Source: Chromobacteriaceae bacterium (GTDB lineage: Bacteria; Pseudomonadota; Gammaproteobacteria; Burkholderiales; Aquaspirillaceae). From it: a stretch of DNA of 9,811 nt. The stretch is taken from positions 1 through 9,811 of the forward strand of contig JASLDQ010000173.1 in the NCBI GenBank assembly GCA_030151505.1, written 5' to 3'. Made by a program: the position numbers and the translations under genes. The notes beneath the pieces were generated by a model. It did not search any database. It was not told the origin of the DNA and saw only the letters and a list, made by a program, of their open reading frames with translations. Of the stretch, positions 1 through 6,140 are shown piece by piece (the first letter of the stretch is position 1; every line of letters starts with the position of its first letter).

Positions 1-131
1 GTCAGGTTTTTGGCTGCATCCAGGATGCGTTCGAGCAGTGCGTCGACATTCTGTTCGGCGCTGAGCTGGCCGCCCAGTTCGAGCAGCCGGGCCAGTCGTT
101 CGGACTGGCTGTGAGAGAGGTCGGACGGCAT
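1..131 (-). CDS. Probable GAF-domain signalling protein, N-terminal fragment
   Basis: The gene is cut by the left edge; 43 codons are visible, starting at the ATG complementary to 129-131 and reading out of the window. The visible residues begin MPSDLSHSQSERLARLLELG and continue through NVDALLERILDAAKNL. A short amphipathic helix followed by LLE-x-IL-x-AA is the usual lead-in to an N-terminal GAF sensor domain, as in HD-GYP phosphodiesterases, cyclases and sensor kinases. An AGG lies 8 nt before the start codon. It diverges from norM across a 61-bp gap. The output domain lies outside the window, so the class of signalling protein cannot be told. The reading frame is fairly sure; the GAF assignment rests on resemblance alone. 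Confidence 0.5.
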   Translation of the reverse strand, partial: MPSDLSHSQSERLARLLELGGQLSAEQNVDALLERILDAAKNL

Positions 132-146
132 CCTGATTACCTGTAA

Positions 147-160
147 GGCATAATGATGCC
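147..160. promoter_or_regulatory. Short inverted repeat in the divergent gap before norM
   Basis: GGCAT-AATG-ATGCC is a perfect 5-bp inverted repeat in the 61-bp gap between the divergent GAF-type gene and norM. The gap is AT-richer than its surroundings, as expected for a promoter region, but no convincing -35/-10 pair stands out on either strand. It could be an operator or chance. Confidence 0.25.
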
Positions 161-192
161 GTGATGATATATCCAATCGTGCCCATAAATAC

Positions 193-1623
193 ATGACTTC
201 ACCCGCCTCTTTCCCGCGCGCCTCCGCGCCGGTTTCACCCGTCCGATCCGAGGCCGGCGCCCTGCTGGCGCTGGCCGCGCCGATGGGCATCGCGCAGATG
301 GCGCAAGTGGCTACCGGCTTCGTCAACACCGTCATGGCCGGGCGGGTGAGTCCGTCCGACCTGGCCGCCGTGTCGATCGGCGCCAGCGTATGGATGACGG
401 TGTTCCTCACCCTGTCCGGCGTGGTTGGCGCGCTCAATCCCATCATCGCCCATCATCTGGGCGGCAAAGCGGTGGGGCGAATCGGCCCCGAGGTGAGACA
501 GGGCGTCTGGATGGGCGCGGCGCTCGGTCTTGCCGGCATGGCGCTGCTCTTGTGGCTGCGGCCGTGGCTGGCGGTGTGGCTCTCGCTCGACCCGGCGGTC
601 GCCCTCAAGGTCGACGGCTATCTGACCGGTGCCGCGTTGGGGATGCCGGCCATGCTGCTGTACCGCGTGCTGCATGCGTATACCTCCAGCGTCAGCCAGA
701 CCCGGCCAATCATGCTGGTCAGCCTGGGGGCGCTGGGGCTGAACATTCCGCTCAACTACATCCTGATTCACGGCCTGTTCGGCCTGCCGGCCATGGGCGG
801 CGCCGGCTGCGGCTGGGCCAGCGGGCTGGTGTTCTGGATCAGTCTGCTGGTGCTGGCGCTCCATACCCGCCGGGCGAGCGTCTATCGCGACTATGCGGTC
901 TGGCAGCGGCTCGAGCGGCCCGATTGGGCGGCCCAGCGGCAACTGCTGCGACTGGGCGTGCCGATCGCCCTGTCCATCTTCATGGAGGTCAGCTCCTTCA
1001 CCTTCATCGCGTTGCTGCTGGCGCCGCTGGGCACCACCATGGTGGCGGGTCATCAAGTGGTGCTGAATTTTTCCGGCCTGCTCTACATGATCCCGCAGTG
1101 TCTCGCCACCGCGCTGACCGTGCGGGTGGGGCTGGCGCTGGGCGCGGGGGCGCCGGACGAGGCGCACCTGCGCAGCCGGGTGGGGATGATGCTGGGGCTG
1201 GGATTTGCCGTGGTGTGCGCGGCGGGCATGTTGCTCGGCCGCGACCTGATTCCCCGGTTCTACAGCGCCGACGCGCAGGTCGTGGCGCTGGCGGCGAGCC
1301 TGCTGACGCTGGCGGCCGCCTTCCAGCTGTCGGATGCCGTCCAGCTGATCGCCACCGGCGCCTTGCGCGGCTACCGGGTCACCACCCGGCCGATGCTGGT
1401 CCATGTCGTCACCTTCTGGGGAATCGGCCTGGCCGGCGGAGCCTGGCTGGGGCTGGGGCATGGCGAGGTCTGGGGCTATACCCGTCCGCTGGGCGCGCAT
1501 GGCTTCTGGCTGGCGCTGACCGCCAGCCTGACCCTGGCCGCCCTGTTGCTGGGCGGCTTGCTGGCGTGGGTGGCGCGCCGACCGCCTGTCATGCCGGTGC
1601 GGGCAGCGGCCGAGGCCGGGTGA
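193..1623 (+). CDS. norM: MATE-family multidrug efflux transporter (NorM type)
   Basis: This 476-residue protein is an inner-membrane cation-coupled exporter of cationic drugs and dyes, by family. Its length and about twelve hydrophobic segments in two halves fit NorM. Family motifs include GFVNTVMAGR (43-52), LNIPLNYI (183-190), GGAGCG (202-207), HAYTSS (161-166) and ALRGYRVT (390-397). Of three acidic residues important in Vibrio cholerae NorM, two are kept: Glu265 in FMEVSSF and Asp381 in LSDAVQL. The first, in GFVDT, is Asn45 here (codon AAC at 325-327). An in-frame stop at 154-156 with no ATG, GTG or TTG between makes 193 the only sensible start, although no good Shine-Dalgarno sequence precedes it. 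It stands alone on its strand, divergent from the GAF-type gene. The family call is firm; the symbol follows resemblance to neisserial and vibrio NorM. Confidence 0.9.
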   Translation: MTSPASFPRASAPVSPVRSEAGALLALAAPMGIAQMAQVATGFVNTVMAGRVSPSDLAAVSIGASVWMTVFLTLSGVVGALNPIIAHHLGGKAVGRIGPEVRQGVWMGAALGLAGMALLLWLRPWLAVWLSLDPAVALKVDGYLTGAALGMPAMLLYRVLHAYTSSVSQTRPIMLVSLGALGLNIPLNYILIHGLFGLPAMGGAGCGWASGLVFWISLLVLALHTRRASVYRDYAVWQRLERPDWAAQRQLLRLGVPIALSIFMEVSSFTFIALLLAPLGTTMVAGHQVVLNFSGLLYMIPQCLATALTVRVGLALGAGAPDEAHLRSRVGMMLGLGFAVVCAAGMLLGRDLIPRFYSADAQVVALAASLLTLAAAFQLSDAVQLIATGALRGYRVTTRPMLVHVVTFWGIGLAGGAWLGLGHGEVWGYTRPLGAHGFWLALTASLTLAALLLGGLLAWVARRPPVMPVRAAAEAG

Positions 1624-1684
1624 GCGCAACGGGGTGTTTGTTCCCCGCCTTGGCGGCGCCCGGCCGGCAAGGGATGGGCACGAG

Positions 1685-1709
1685 GCAAGATGGCTGCGCC
1701 ATGCCTTGC
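1685..1709 (+). other. GC-rich hairpin downstream of norM
   Basis: GCAAG-ATGGC, loop TGC, GCCAT-(GC)-CTTGC forms a 10-bp stem with a two-base bulge, 62 nt after the norM stop. No T-run follows, so it is not a standard intrinsic terminator. It could stabilise the norM transcript end. The rest of the 278-nt gap 1624-1901 shows no other gene; its right half is the leader of the lipoprotein gene. Confidence 0.4.
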
Positions 1710-1901
1710 GGGCGCGATGCGCGGGGGATCGGGACGGAGGCGACCGCCGACCGTTCGGGATGGGCAGCCTTGCCTTTTAAGCAAGCGGTGATTAACTGCT
1801 TTGAGGGGGATGGCTGCTTTCCGCTTCATTCATGGGAGCTGTAGTTTGGAGGCGGCAGCCGATGTTCGCCTCTCTCGTCAACTATCTCAGGAGACCATGT
1901 C

Positions 1902-2141
1902 ATGACTCTGAAATCCGTACTCGGCCTCGCCGCGCTCTCCATTGCCCTGGCTGGCTGTGCGTCGGTCAGCCGGGAAGAACTGAACAGCGTCAAGGCGACG
2001 GCGGACCGGGCGCAGGCGACTGCCGACCAGGCTCTGGCTCGCGCCAACTCCGCCGATGCCAAGGCATCCGCCGCGCAGTCCCAGGTCAACCAGCTGAGCG
2101 ACCAGATGAACCGCATGGGGCAGAAAGGCATGATGAAGTAA
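1902..2141 (+). CDS. Small alanine-zipper outer-membrane lipoprotein, Lpp/OprI-like
   Basis: This 79-residue prelipoprotein has a Lys4 n-region, a short hydrophobic core and the lipobox L16-A17-G18-C19. Cleavage would leave a 61-residue mature chain starting at lipidated Cys19, close to the 58 residues of Escherichia coli Lpp. Residue +2 is Ala, not Asp, so the Lol rule predicts the outer membrane. Residues 28-70 are Ala-rich with heptad spacing (KATADRAQATADQALARANS), an alanine-zipper coiled coil expected to trimerise. The chain ends GMMK: a C-terminal lysine is the residue through which Lpp and OprI are joined to peptidoglycan. An AGGAG at 1889-1893, 8 nt upstream, selects this ATG over an out-of-frame ATG at 1897. 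It converges on an L,D-transpeptidase gene. It could instead be an unlinked Lpp relative. Confidence 0.85.
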   Translation: MTLKSVLGLAALSIALAGCASVSREELNSVKATADRAQATADQALARANSADAKASAAQSQVNQLSDQMNRMGQKGMMK

Positions 2142-2166
2142 GTGCCCGGCTGATCGGACGCCCACC

Positions 2167-2198
2167 AAAAGCCGCGCGATGTTTCGCGCGGCTTTTTT
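2167..2198. terminator. Bidirectional intrinsic terminator between lipoprotein and L,D-transpeptidase genes
   Basis: A perfect 13-bp stem (AAAAGCCGCGCGA at 2167-2179, its complement at 2184-2196) closes a TGTT loop and is followed by T to 2198. It lies 25 nt after the lipoprotein stop. The A-run on the left arm supplies a T-run for the opposite strand, so it can also end the L,D-transpeptidase transcript, whose stop is at 2215. Confidence 0.93.
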
Positions 2199-2214
2199 AT
2201 TGGCATTCGCCGGT

Positions 2215-3306
2215 TCAGCGGGTGCTGGCGCGGGGCTCCCGCTGTGCTTCGTCCGGACGTTCCGGCACCCGGGCATCGTTGGCATCCGCGCCGTAGGGCG
2301 GGTGGGTATGGTGTTCGAGATCAAGCATCAGCAGACGGTCGGCCAGCAGGGGCGCATCAGGCTGAACCGGCGTCGGGATCGAGGTGGGCTGCTTGACCAG
2401 GCGCTTGACCAGCGCCCAGTCCACCTGTCCTGTCGCGCCCTTGTGCTGCCTGGAGATCACGGCCTGGAGTGCGGCTCTGGCGCTGTCGATGGCGGCGGGC
2501 GTCTCGGCGTATTCCGAGACGGCCGGGTACACCGCCAGCAGCGGGGCACCATCCTTCACGCCGGCGACCACCGGCTGGTTGACGATGCGCACCGGCGTGC
2601 CGGCCGGCACCATCGAAAACATCGTCTCGGCGTCTTCCGGATAAAGATGCAGGCAGCCGTGGCTCAGTCGCATTCCCACTCCCCACGGCTTGTTGGTGCC
2701 GTGGATGAAAATGCTCTTGAAGCCGGTCTGCAGGGCCAGCATGCCCATCGGGTTGTCCGGTCCGGGCGGGAAATAGTCGGGGAAGGGCGTGCCCGAACTG
2801 GCTTCGTGCTCGGCCTTGATGCTTTGCGGCACCACCCAGCCCGGGTCCTTGTGCTTGGCGACGATGCGGGTCTGGCCCAGCGGGGTCGACCAGCCTTCGC
2901 GCGAGATGCTGACCGGGAAGGTGTGGACCTTGGCCGGCTCGCCGCGTTTGACCGGCGGAAAATAGTACAGCCGCCGCTGTGGAATGTTGAGCACGATGCC
3001 GCGCCAAGGTTTGGACGGCAGGATGTACTGGGTCGGCAGCACGATCAGCGCGTTGCCCGGCGTCCATTCGTTGACCCTGGGGTTGGCCAGGGTGATGTCG
3101 AGGTAGCCGATGTCGTAGAAGCGCGCCAGATCGTGCAGGGTGTTGTCCGGCGTGGTGGAGATCAGGCGCAGTTCACCCACCACCGTGTCGCCGTCGGCGG
3201 GCAGGTCGAACTCCAGCGCCGACGCCGGCTGCATGGCCAAGAGGCCCAGTCCGGCCAGCAGCGGGCGGACGGCGGAGGACAGAGACGGGCAGCGGGCAAT
3301 CATCAT
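2215..3306 (-). CDS. Periplasmic L,D-transpeptidase (YkuD domain, ErfK/YbiS type)
   Basis: This 363-residue protein belongs to the enzymes that form 3-3 peptidoglycan cross-links or attach Lpp-type lipoproteins to meso-diaminopimelate in the periplasm. A signal peptide covers 1-30 with a cleavage site after A28-S29-A30. Residues about 45-95 look like a LysM-type module (TLHDLARFYDIGYLDITLANP). The YkuD domain spans about 100-243 and holds His202 in FIHGT and the nucleophile Cys218 in SHGCLHLYPEDAE. After it comes a tail of about 120 residues that is polar and Pro-rich at its end, longer than in the roughly 310-residue E. coli ErfK/YbiS proteins. ATG codons at 3306 and 3303 are both possible; neither has a clear Shine-Dalgarno sequence. 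Its neighbour, a lipoprotein with a C-terminal Lys, is a plausible substrate by context. Confidence 0.92.
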   Translation of the reverse strand: MMIARCPSLSSAVRPLLAGLGLLAMQPASALEFDLPADGDTVVGELRLISTTPDNTLHDLARFYDIGYLDITLANPRVNEWTPGNALIVLPTQYILPSKPWRGIVLNIPQRRLYYFPPVKRGEPAKVHTFPVSISREGWSTPLGQTRIVAKHKDPGWVVPQSIKAEHEASSGTPFPDYFPPGPDNPMGMLALQTGFKSIFIHGTNKPWGVGMRLSHGCLHLYPEDAETMFSMVPAGTPVRIVNQPVVAGVKDGAPLLAVYPAVSEYAETPAAIDSARAALQAVISRQHKGATGQVDWALVKRLVKQPTSIPTPVQPDAPLLADRLLMLDLEHHTHPPYGADANDARVPERPDEAQREPRASTR

Positions 3307-3362
3307 GGAAGACTCGGTGGGGACTGGCGGACCGGAGACGCCTGAGTGGTTTCAGGCCGTCG

Positions 3363-3383
3363 CCGGGAGCATTTGGTTCCCGG
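3363..3383 (-). other. Leader hairpin upstream of the L,D-transpeptidase gene
   Basis: CCGGGA (3363-3368) and TCCCGG (3378-3383) form a 6-bp stem around a 9-nt loop, 57 nt before the transpeptidase start. It sits 19 nt from a second hairpin with the same loop length. The 256-nt gap 3307-3562 holds no gene that I can see; a weak minus-strand TTGGTT-17-GATGAT pair near 3440-3468 is the only promoter candidate. Confidence 0.3.
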
Positions 3384-3390
3384 ATGAACG

Positions 3391-3427
3391 GCAAAACGGG
3401 AAACGGCTGCCGGGTGAGGGCAGCCGT
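3391..3427 (-). terminator. Possible minus-strand terminator after the nemRA unit
   Basis: ACGGCTGC (3403-3410) and GCAGCCGT (3420-3427) form a perfect 8-bp stem with a 9-nt loop. Read on the minus strand it is followed by TTT, CCCG and TTTT, an interrupted T-tract. It lies 136 nt beyond the nemA stop and 97 nt before the next minus-strand gene. It could end the nemRA message or act as an attenuator in the transpeptidase leader. Confidence 0.4.
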
Positions 3428-3562
3428 CAGGCAGAAATCATCGCGCGTTCCCGGCCACAAACCAAGACCGTTTGTGACGGTTTCGCCGGCTCGGCCGCCA
3501 TCCTCATTCCATCAAGATAGCGCCTTGCCGGCAGGCATGCCGCCCGGTTCGCCCGGGGCCGT

Positions 3563-4666
3563 TCAGGCCGCCAGGGTCGGGTAGTCGGTGTAGCCCTTGG
3601 CGCCGCCGCCGTAGGCGGTGGCCGGATCCATCTGGTTGAGCGGTGCGTCGAGCGTCAGCCGTTCGACCAGGTCCGGGTTGGCGATGTAGGGGCGACCGAA
3701 AGCGGCCGCGTCGATCAGGCCCGCGCCGATCAGGCGCTCGGCCTTCTCGGTGGTGTAGGCGCCGGCGCCAACGATTACGCCCGGATAGAGCTTGCGCAAA
3801 GTGCGGCGGAAGTCGTCGGTATAGGCCGGGGCGCCGGCCCAGTCCGGCTCGGACAGGTGCAGGTAGGCGATCTTGCGCTTGGCGATTTCGCCGACCAGAT
3901 ACAGCGCCATGTCTTCCTGGCCCACATCGTCCAGCCCGTTGAAGATGCCCATCGGCGAGAGGCGGATGCCGACGTGGTCCGCGTCCCATTCGGCGATCAC
4001 CGCATCCAGCACTTCCAGTGTCAGGCGGGCGCGGTTTTCGACGCTGCCGCCGTACTGGTCGGTGCGCTGGTTGGCCAGCGGCGACTGGAACTGTTGCAGC
4101 AGGTAGCCGTGGGCGGCATGGACTTCGACCAGATCGAAGCCGGCGCGGCGGGCGTTGTCGGTGGCGCGGCGGTAGTCGTCGAGCAGGTCGGCGATCTCCG
4201 CGGTTTCCATCGCGCGCGGGGTCGAGCACGGCTCGCGGGTCAGCTGGCCGTCGGCACCGCGGATGGTGGCGTTGGCCTCGGTGGCGAGGGCGCTCGGCGC
4301 GACCGGCGCCGCGTTGTCCGGCTGCAGGGCGGTGTGCGAGACGCGGCCGACGTGCCACAGCTGCAGCGAGATGCGGCCGCCCTTGGCATGCACCGCTTCG
4401 GTGATCGGCTTCCACGCCTGCACCTGTTGCTCGGAATAGATGCCCGGTGCGCCGGCGTAGCCCTTGCCGACCGGCGAAATCTGGGTGGCTTCGGCCACGA
4501 TCAGGCCGGCGCCGGCGCGCTGGGCGTAGTACTCGGCCATCAGCGGCGAATCGGGAATGTCGCCTGGCTCGATCGAGCGCAGGCGGGTCAGCGGCGCCAT
4601 CACCACGCGGTTGGCGAGGTCGATCGCACCAGCTTTCAACGGGGTCAGCAGTTTGTCGGCTTTCAT
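3563..4666 (-). CDS. nemA: N-ethylmaleimide reductase, Old Yellow Enzyme family
   Basis: This 367-residue cytosolic FMN- and NAD(P)H-dependent ene reductase reduces activated C=C bonds such as in N-ethylmaleimide; relatives also act on nitro-compounds. It aligns along its whole length with E. coli NemA (365 residues). Shared blocks include [16 protein letters not shown] (23-38), [15 protein letters not shown] (68-76), QLWHVGR (102-108), HAAHGYL (183-189), [14 protein letters not shown] (201-214), LSEPDWAG (271-278) and [14 protein letters not shown]. His183, His186 and Tyr188 are the expected substrate-binding and proton-donor residues; the TIM barrel covers most of the chain. The ATG at 4666 has AAGGA 9 nt upstream. 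It starts 31 nt after the nemR stop, so the two are co-transcribed and electrophile-inducible through NemR. Confidence 0.95.
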   Translation of the reverse strand: MKADKLLTPLKAGAIDLANRVVMAPLTRLRSIEPGDIPDSPLMAEYYAQRAGAGLIVAEATQISPVGKGYAGAPGIYSEQQVQAWKPITEAVHAKGGRISLQLWHVGRVSHTALQPDNAAPVAPSALATEANATIRGADGQLTREPCSTPRAMETAEIADLLDDYRRATDNARRAGFDLVEVHAAHGYLLQQFQSPLANQRTDQYGGSVENRARLTLEVLDAVIAEWDADHVGIRLSPMGIFNGLDDVGQEDMALYLVGEIAKRKIAYLHLSEPDWAGAPAYTDDFRRTLRKLYPGVIVGAGAYTTEKAERLIGAGLIDAAAFGRPYIANPDLVERLTLDAPLNQMDPATAYGGGAKGYTDYPTLAA

Positions 4667-4697
4667 CGGTAATGGTCCTTGGTGGGGGTGTCGTCAA

Positions 4698-5315
4698 TCA
4701 AACGGGAATCGGGGTGGTGCCGGGCGGCAGGCGGGTTTGCGTCTCGGCCATGGCCTGTTCGAGCGCGTGGGCGTCGTGCCGGACCTTGGTGCGCAGCGCG
4801 GCTCCCAGCCACATCGAGTACAGCGCATCGGCCAGCGCGGCGGGATCGGCCACCGGCGCGAGCGAGCCGTCGGCCACGCCGGCCTCGATGGCGTCGGCCA
4901 GCCGCATCACGACCCGGGCCATGCCGGTGGCGAGCGCCAGCCGCATGGCTTCGGACAGGTCGCTGACCTCGCCGGCAAGCTTCACCGCCAGACAGCTGCC
5001 GTGGCAGTCGTGGACGTTGGCGTTGTGCAGCCAGCGGGTGAAATAGGCCAGCAGGCGCGCGCGCATCGGGCCGGGAGCGGCGTCGGCGAACAGCGCCTGC
5101 ATCTTGAGGTCGTAGGTGTCGAAATAGCGCAGCAGCAGGGCTTCGCCGAAGTGTTCCTTGGAGCGGAAGTGGTGATAGAACGAGCCCTTGGGCACGCCGG
5201 CGGCAGTCAGGATTTCGGTGATTCCGAGCGCGGTGAAACCGCGACCCAGCAGCAGCGGTTCGGCGGTGGCGAGAAGGTGCTCGCGGGTGGCGCAGGTAGT
5301 GGTGTCGGATTGCAT
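4698..5315 (-). CDS. nemR: TetR-family electrophile/redox-sensing repressor NemR
   Basis: This 205-residue repressor keeps the nemRA unit off until its cysteine reacts with electrophiles or reactive chlorine. The N-terminal helix-turn-helix (about 10-55) has TREHLLAT, RGFTALGI and PKGSFYHHFRSKEHFG, the last nearly identical to E. coli NemR. The ligand domain keeps CLAVKLAGEVSDLSEAMR (108-125). Cys108 lines up with redox-active Cys106 of E. coli NemR, and Lys177 in ALRTKV with its partner Lys175; this alignment was made by eye. Cys8 and Cys104 are further cysteines. The ATG at 5315 is the only usable start, has no Shine-Dalgarno sequence and sits at the predicted transcription start. The promoter holds a NemR box, so autoregulation is expected. 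A plain TetR of another kind is unlikely given the nemA neighbour. Confidence 0.93.
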   Translation of the reverse strand: MQSDTTTCATREHLLATAEPLLLGRGFTALGITEILTAAGVPKGSFYHHFRSKEHFGEALLLRYFDTYDLKMQALFADAAPGPMRARLLAYFTRWLHNANVHDCHGSCLAVKLAGEVSDLSEAMRLALATGMARVVMRLADAIEAGVADGSLAPVADPAALADALYSMWLGAALRTKVRHDAHALEQAMAETQTRLPPGTTPIPV

Positions 5316-5322
5316 GGTGGTG

Positions 5323-5351
5323 ATATTATTAGACCGGTCGGTCTAGTGCAA
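5323..5351 (-). promoter_or_regulatory. nemRA promoter with NemR box in its spacer
   Basis: Read on the minus strand: -35 TTGCAC (5346-5351), a 17-bp spacer, then -10 TAATAT (5323-5328). The spacer is almost entirely the 16-bp inverted repeat TAGACC-GACC-GGTCTA (5330-5345), which fits the known NemR box TAGACC-N4-GGTCTA. Bound repressor would block RNA polymerase. Transcription should start at about 5315-5317, at or within 2 nt of the nemR start codon. Confidence 0.93.
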
Positions 5352-5403
5352 GTCCGCTGATCTGTTTCTCGGGCAGCCGAGCCTGTTCCGGTCAATTAAA
5401 GTC

Positions 5404-5437
5404 AAAAAAAACGGGGCGGCAGTAAGCAGTACCGACC
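5404..5437 (-). terminator. Probable terminator of the flavin reductase-like gene
   Basis: On the minus strand, CGGTA (5430-5434) pairs with TGCCG (5417-5421), extended by GG/CC across one mismatch, and is followed by CCG and eight T (5404-5411). It lies about 45 nt after the stop at 5482. The stem is imperfect but the T-run is strong. It would insulate the nemRA promoter from upstream reading. Confidence 0.6.
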
Positions 5438-5446
5438 GGCGGTTTC

Positions 5447-5474
5447 TGGCCGACTTGAGCCGGCGGGCTGGCCA
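5447..5474. repeat. Bulged inverted repeat just after the flavin reductase-like gene
   Basis: TGGCC (5447-5451) and AGCC (5458-5461) pair with GGCT-GGCCA (5466-5474) around a GGCG loop, leaving a 6-nt bulge. It starts 8 nt past the stop codon at 5482. It could be part of the 3' end structure of that message. Confidence 0.35.
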
Positions 5475-5481
5475 ATGAACG

Positions 5482-6024
5482 CTAAACGCCGGATGGGAGC
5501 TTGGAGGCCATCATCGTCTTCCGGTCGATCTTGCGGCCGTCGACGATGAACGTTCCGTCACCCACCGCGTGCACCGTGCGCTTCTCCTTGCGCGCGGTAT
5601 CGAGGTAGGCGGCAACCCCCTCTAGCACAACAATATTGTGCTTTTCGACGATATCGATGACCTTGCACTCGATGTTGGCGAGGCACTCCTTGATCAAGGG
5701 CGGGCTGACAAGCTTGGCCCGTACCGGTGTGAGCTCGAATTTGGAAAACTTGTCTGTGTCCGCCCCTGTGCACGTTCCTATGCCAACCACCTTATCCAGC
5801 AGGTCGACGGTGGGAATGGCAATGACGCACTCCCGATGCTTTCGCAACGCCGCGAAGGAGTGATTCCATTCCCCCGTGGTGATGGCAAATATCGGCGTGA
5901 AATCCATCACCATGGTCCATGACATGGTCATGATGTTGTCTTTTCCCTCGTCATGGGTGGTCACGAGGACAACAGGCCCCGATTCCATCAGAGTAAAAGC
6001 CTTGTTCAGGTTCAACTGACGCAT
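5482..6024 (-). CDS. Flavin reductase-like FMN-binding split-barrel protein
   Basis: This 180-residue protein fits the flavin reductase-like family (FMN-binding split barrel), whose members bind FMN and use NAD(P)H or pass electrons to partner enzymes; the substrate here is unknown. Visible motifs are GPVVLVTTHDEGKDNIMTMS near 16-35, FAITTGEWNHSFAALRKHRE, FVIxIP-like CVIAIP, and VGIGTCTGADTDKFSKFELT, the family's xGxxSGxxxDKFxxxxLT segment with CTG in place of CSG. The start at 6024 is chosen because GGAGGT (6031-6036) precedes it by 6 nt; an in-frame ATG at 6045 has none. Local GC is about half, against 70-80% in nearby nemA lines, which suggests acquisition from another lineage. It lies upstream of nemR on the same strand, but a terminator and the nemR promoter separate them. 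Its physiological role is not known. Confidence 0.85.
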   Translation of the reverse strand: MRQLNLNKAFTLMESGPVVLVTTHDEGKDNIMTMSWTMVMDFTPIFAITTGEWNHSFAALRKHRECVIAIPTVDLLDKVVGIGTCTGADTDKFSKFELTPVRAKLVSPPLIKECLANIECKVIDIVEKHNIVVLEGVAAYLDTARKEKRTVHAVGDGTFIVDGRKIDRKTMMASKLPSGV

Positions 6025-6030
6025 GGGAGC

Positions 6031-6036
6031 ACCTCC
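6031..6036 (-). promoter_or_regulatory. Shine-Dalgarno GGAGGT deciding the flavin reductase-like start
   Basis: GGAGGT on the minus strand ends 6 nt before the ATG at 6024. It lies inside the reading frame that would begin at the ATG at 6045, which argues for the shorter 180-residue product. Confidence 0.85.
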
Positions 6037-6140
6037 GATAGTCATGCCAGGCTTGTGCGTTCAATGTCGCCCACGAAACTCAACATGCAAGCTTATAGAG
6101 ACCGAGGGTCGCTTCCCGTGAGATCGCTAAGATGCGACAA

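Noticed and set aside
390..1844. Long alternative plus-strand frame across norM, and the 235-1629 minus-strand frame
   Set aside because: Both are frame shadows in GC-rich coding DNA: low-complexity Arg/Gly/Ala/Gln-rich translations with no family motifs, while norM in the other frame has full MATE motifs.
1897..1905. Two-codon reading frame ATG-TCA-TGA overlapping the lipoprotein start
   Set aside because: The Shine-Dalgarno sequence lies only 3 nt from this ATG and 8 nt from the lipoprotein ATG, so it is unlikely to be translated or to couple translation.
2179..3345. 388-codon plus-strand frame opposite the L,D-transpeptidase
   Set aside because: Antisense shadow; it starts inside the terminator stem and its translation has no recognisable domain, while the minus strand has a signal peptide and catalytic motif.
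3348..3362. TTCAGGCCGTC resembling the neisserial DNA uptake sequence
   Set aside because: It does not match TTCAGACGGC or its complement, and no true copies were noticed in the window.
3504..4697. 397-codon minus-strand frame overlapping nemA
   Set aside because: Arg/Pro-rich shadow in another frame of the same strand; nemA aligns end to end with a known enzyme.
6025..6045. Upstream ATG at 6045 as start of the flavin reductase-like protein
   Set aside because: The strong GGAGGT at 6031-6036 serves the ATG at 6024 and nothing comparable precedes 6045.
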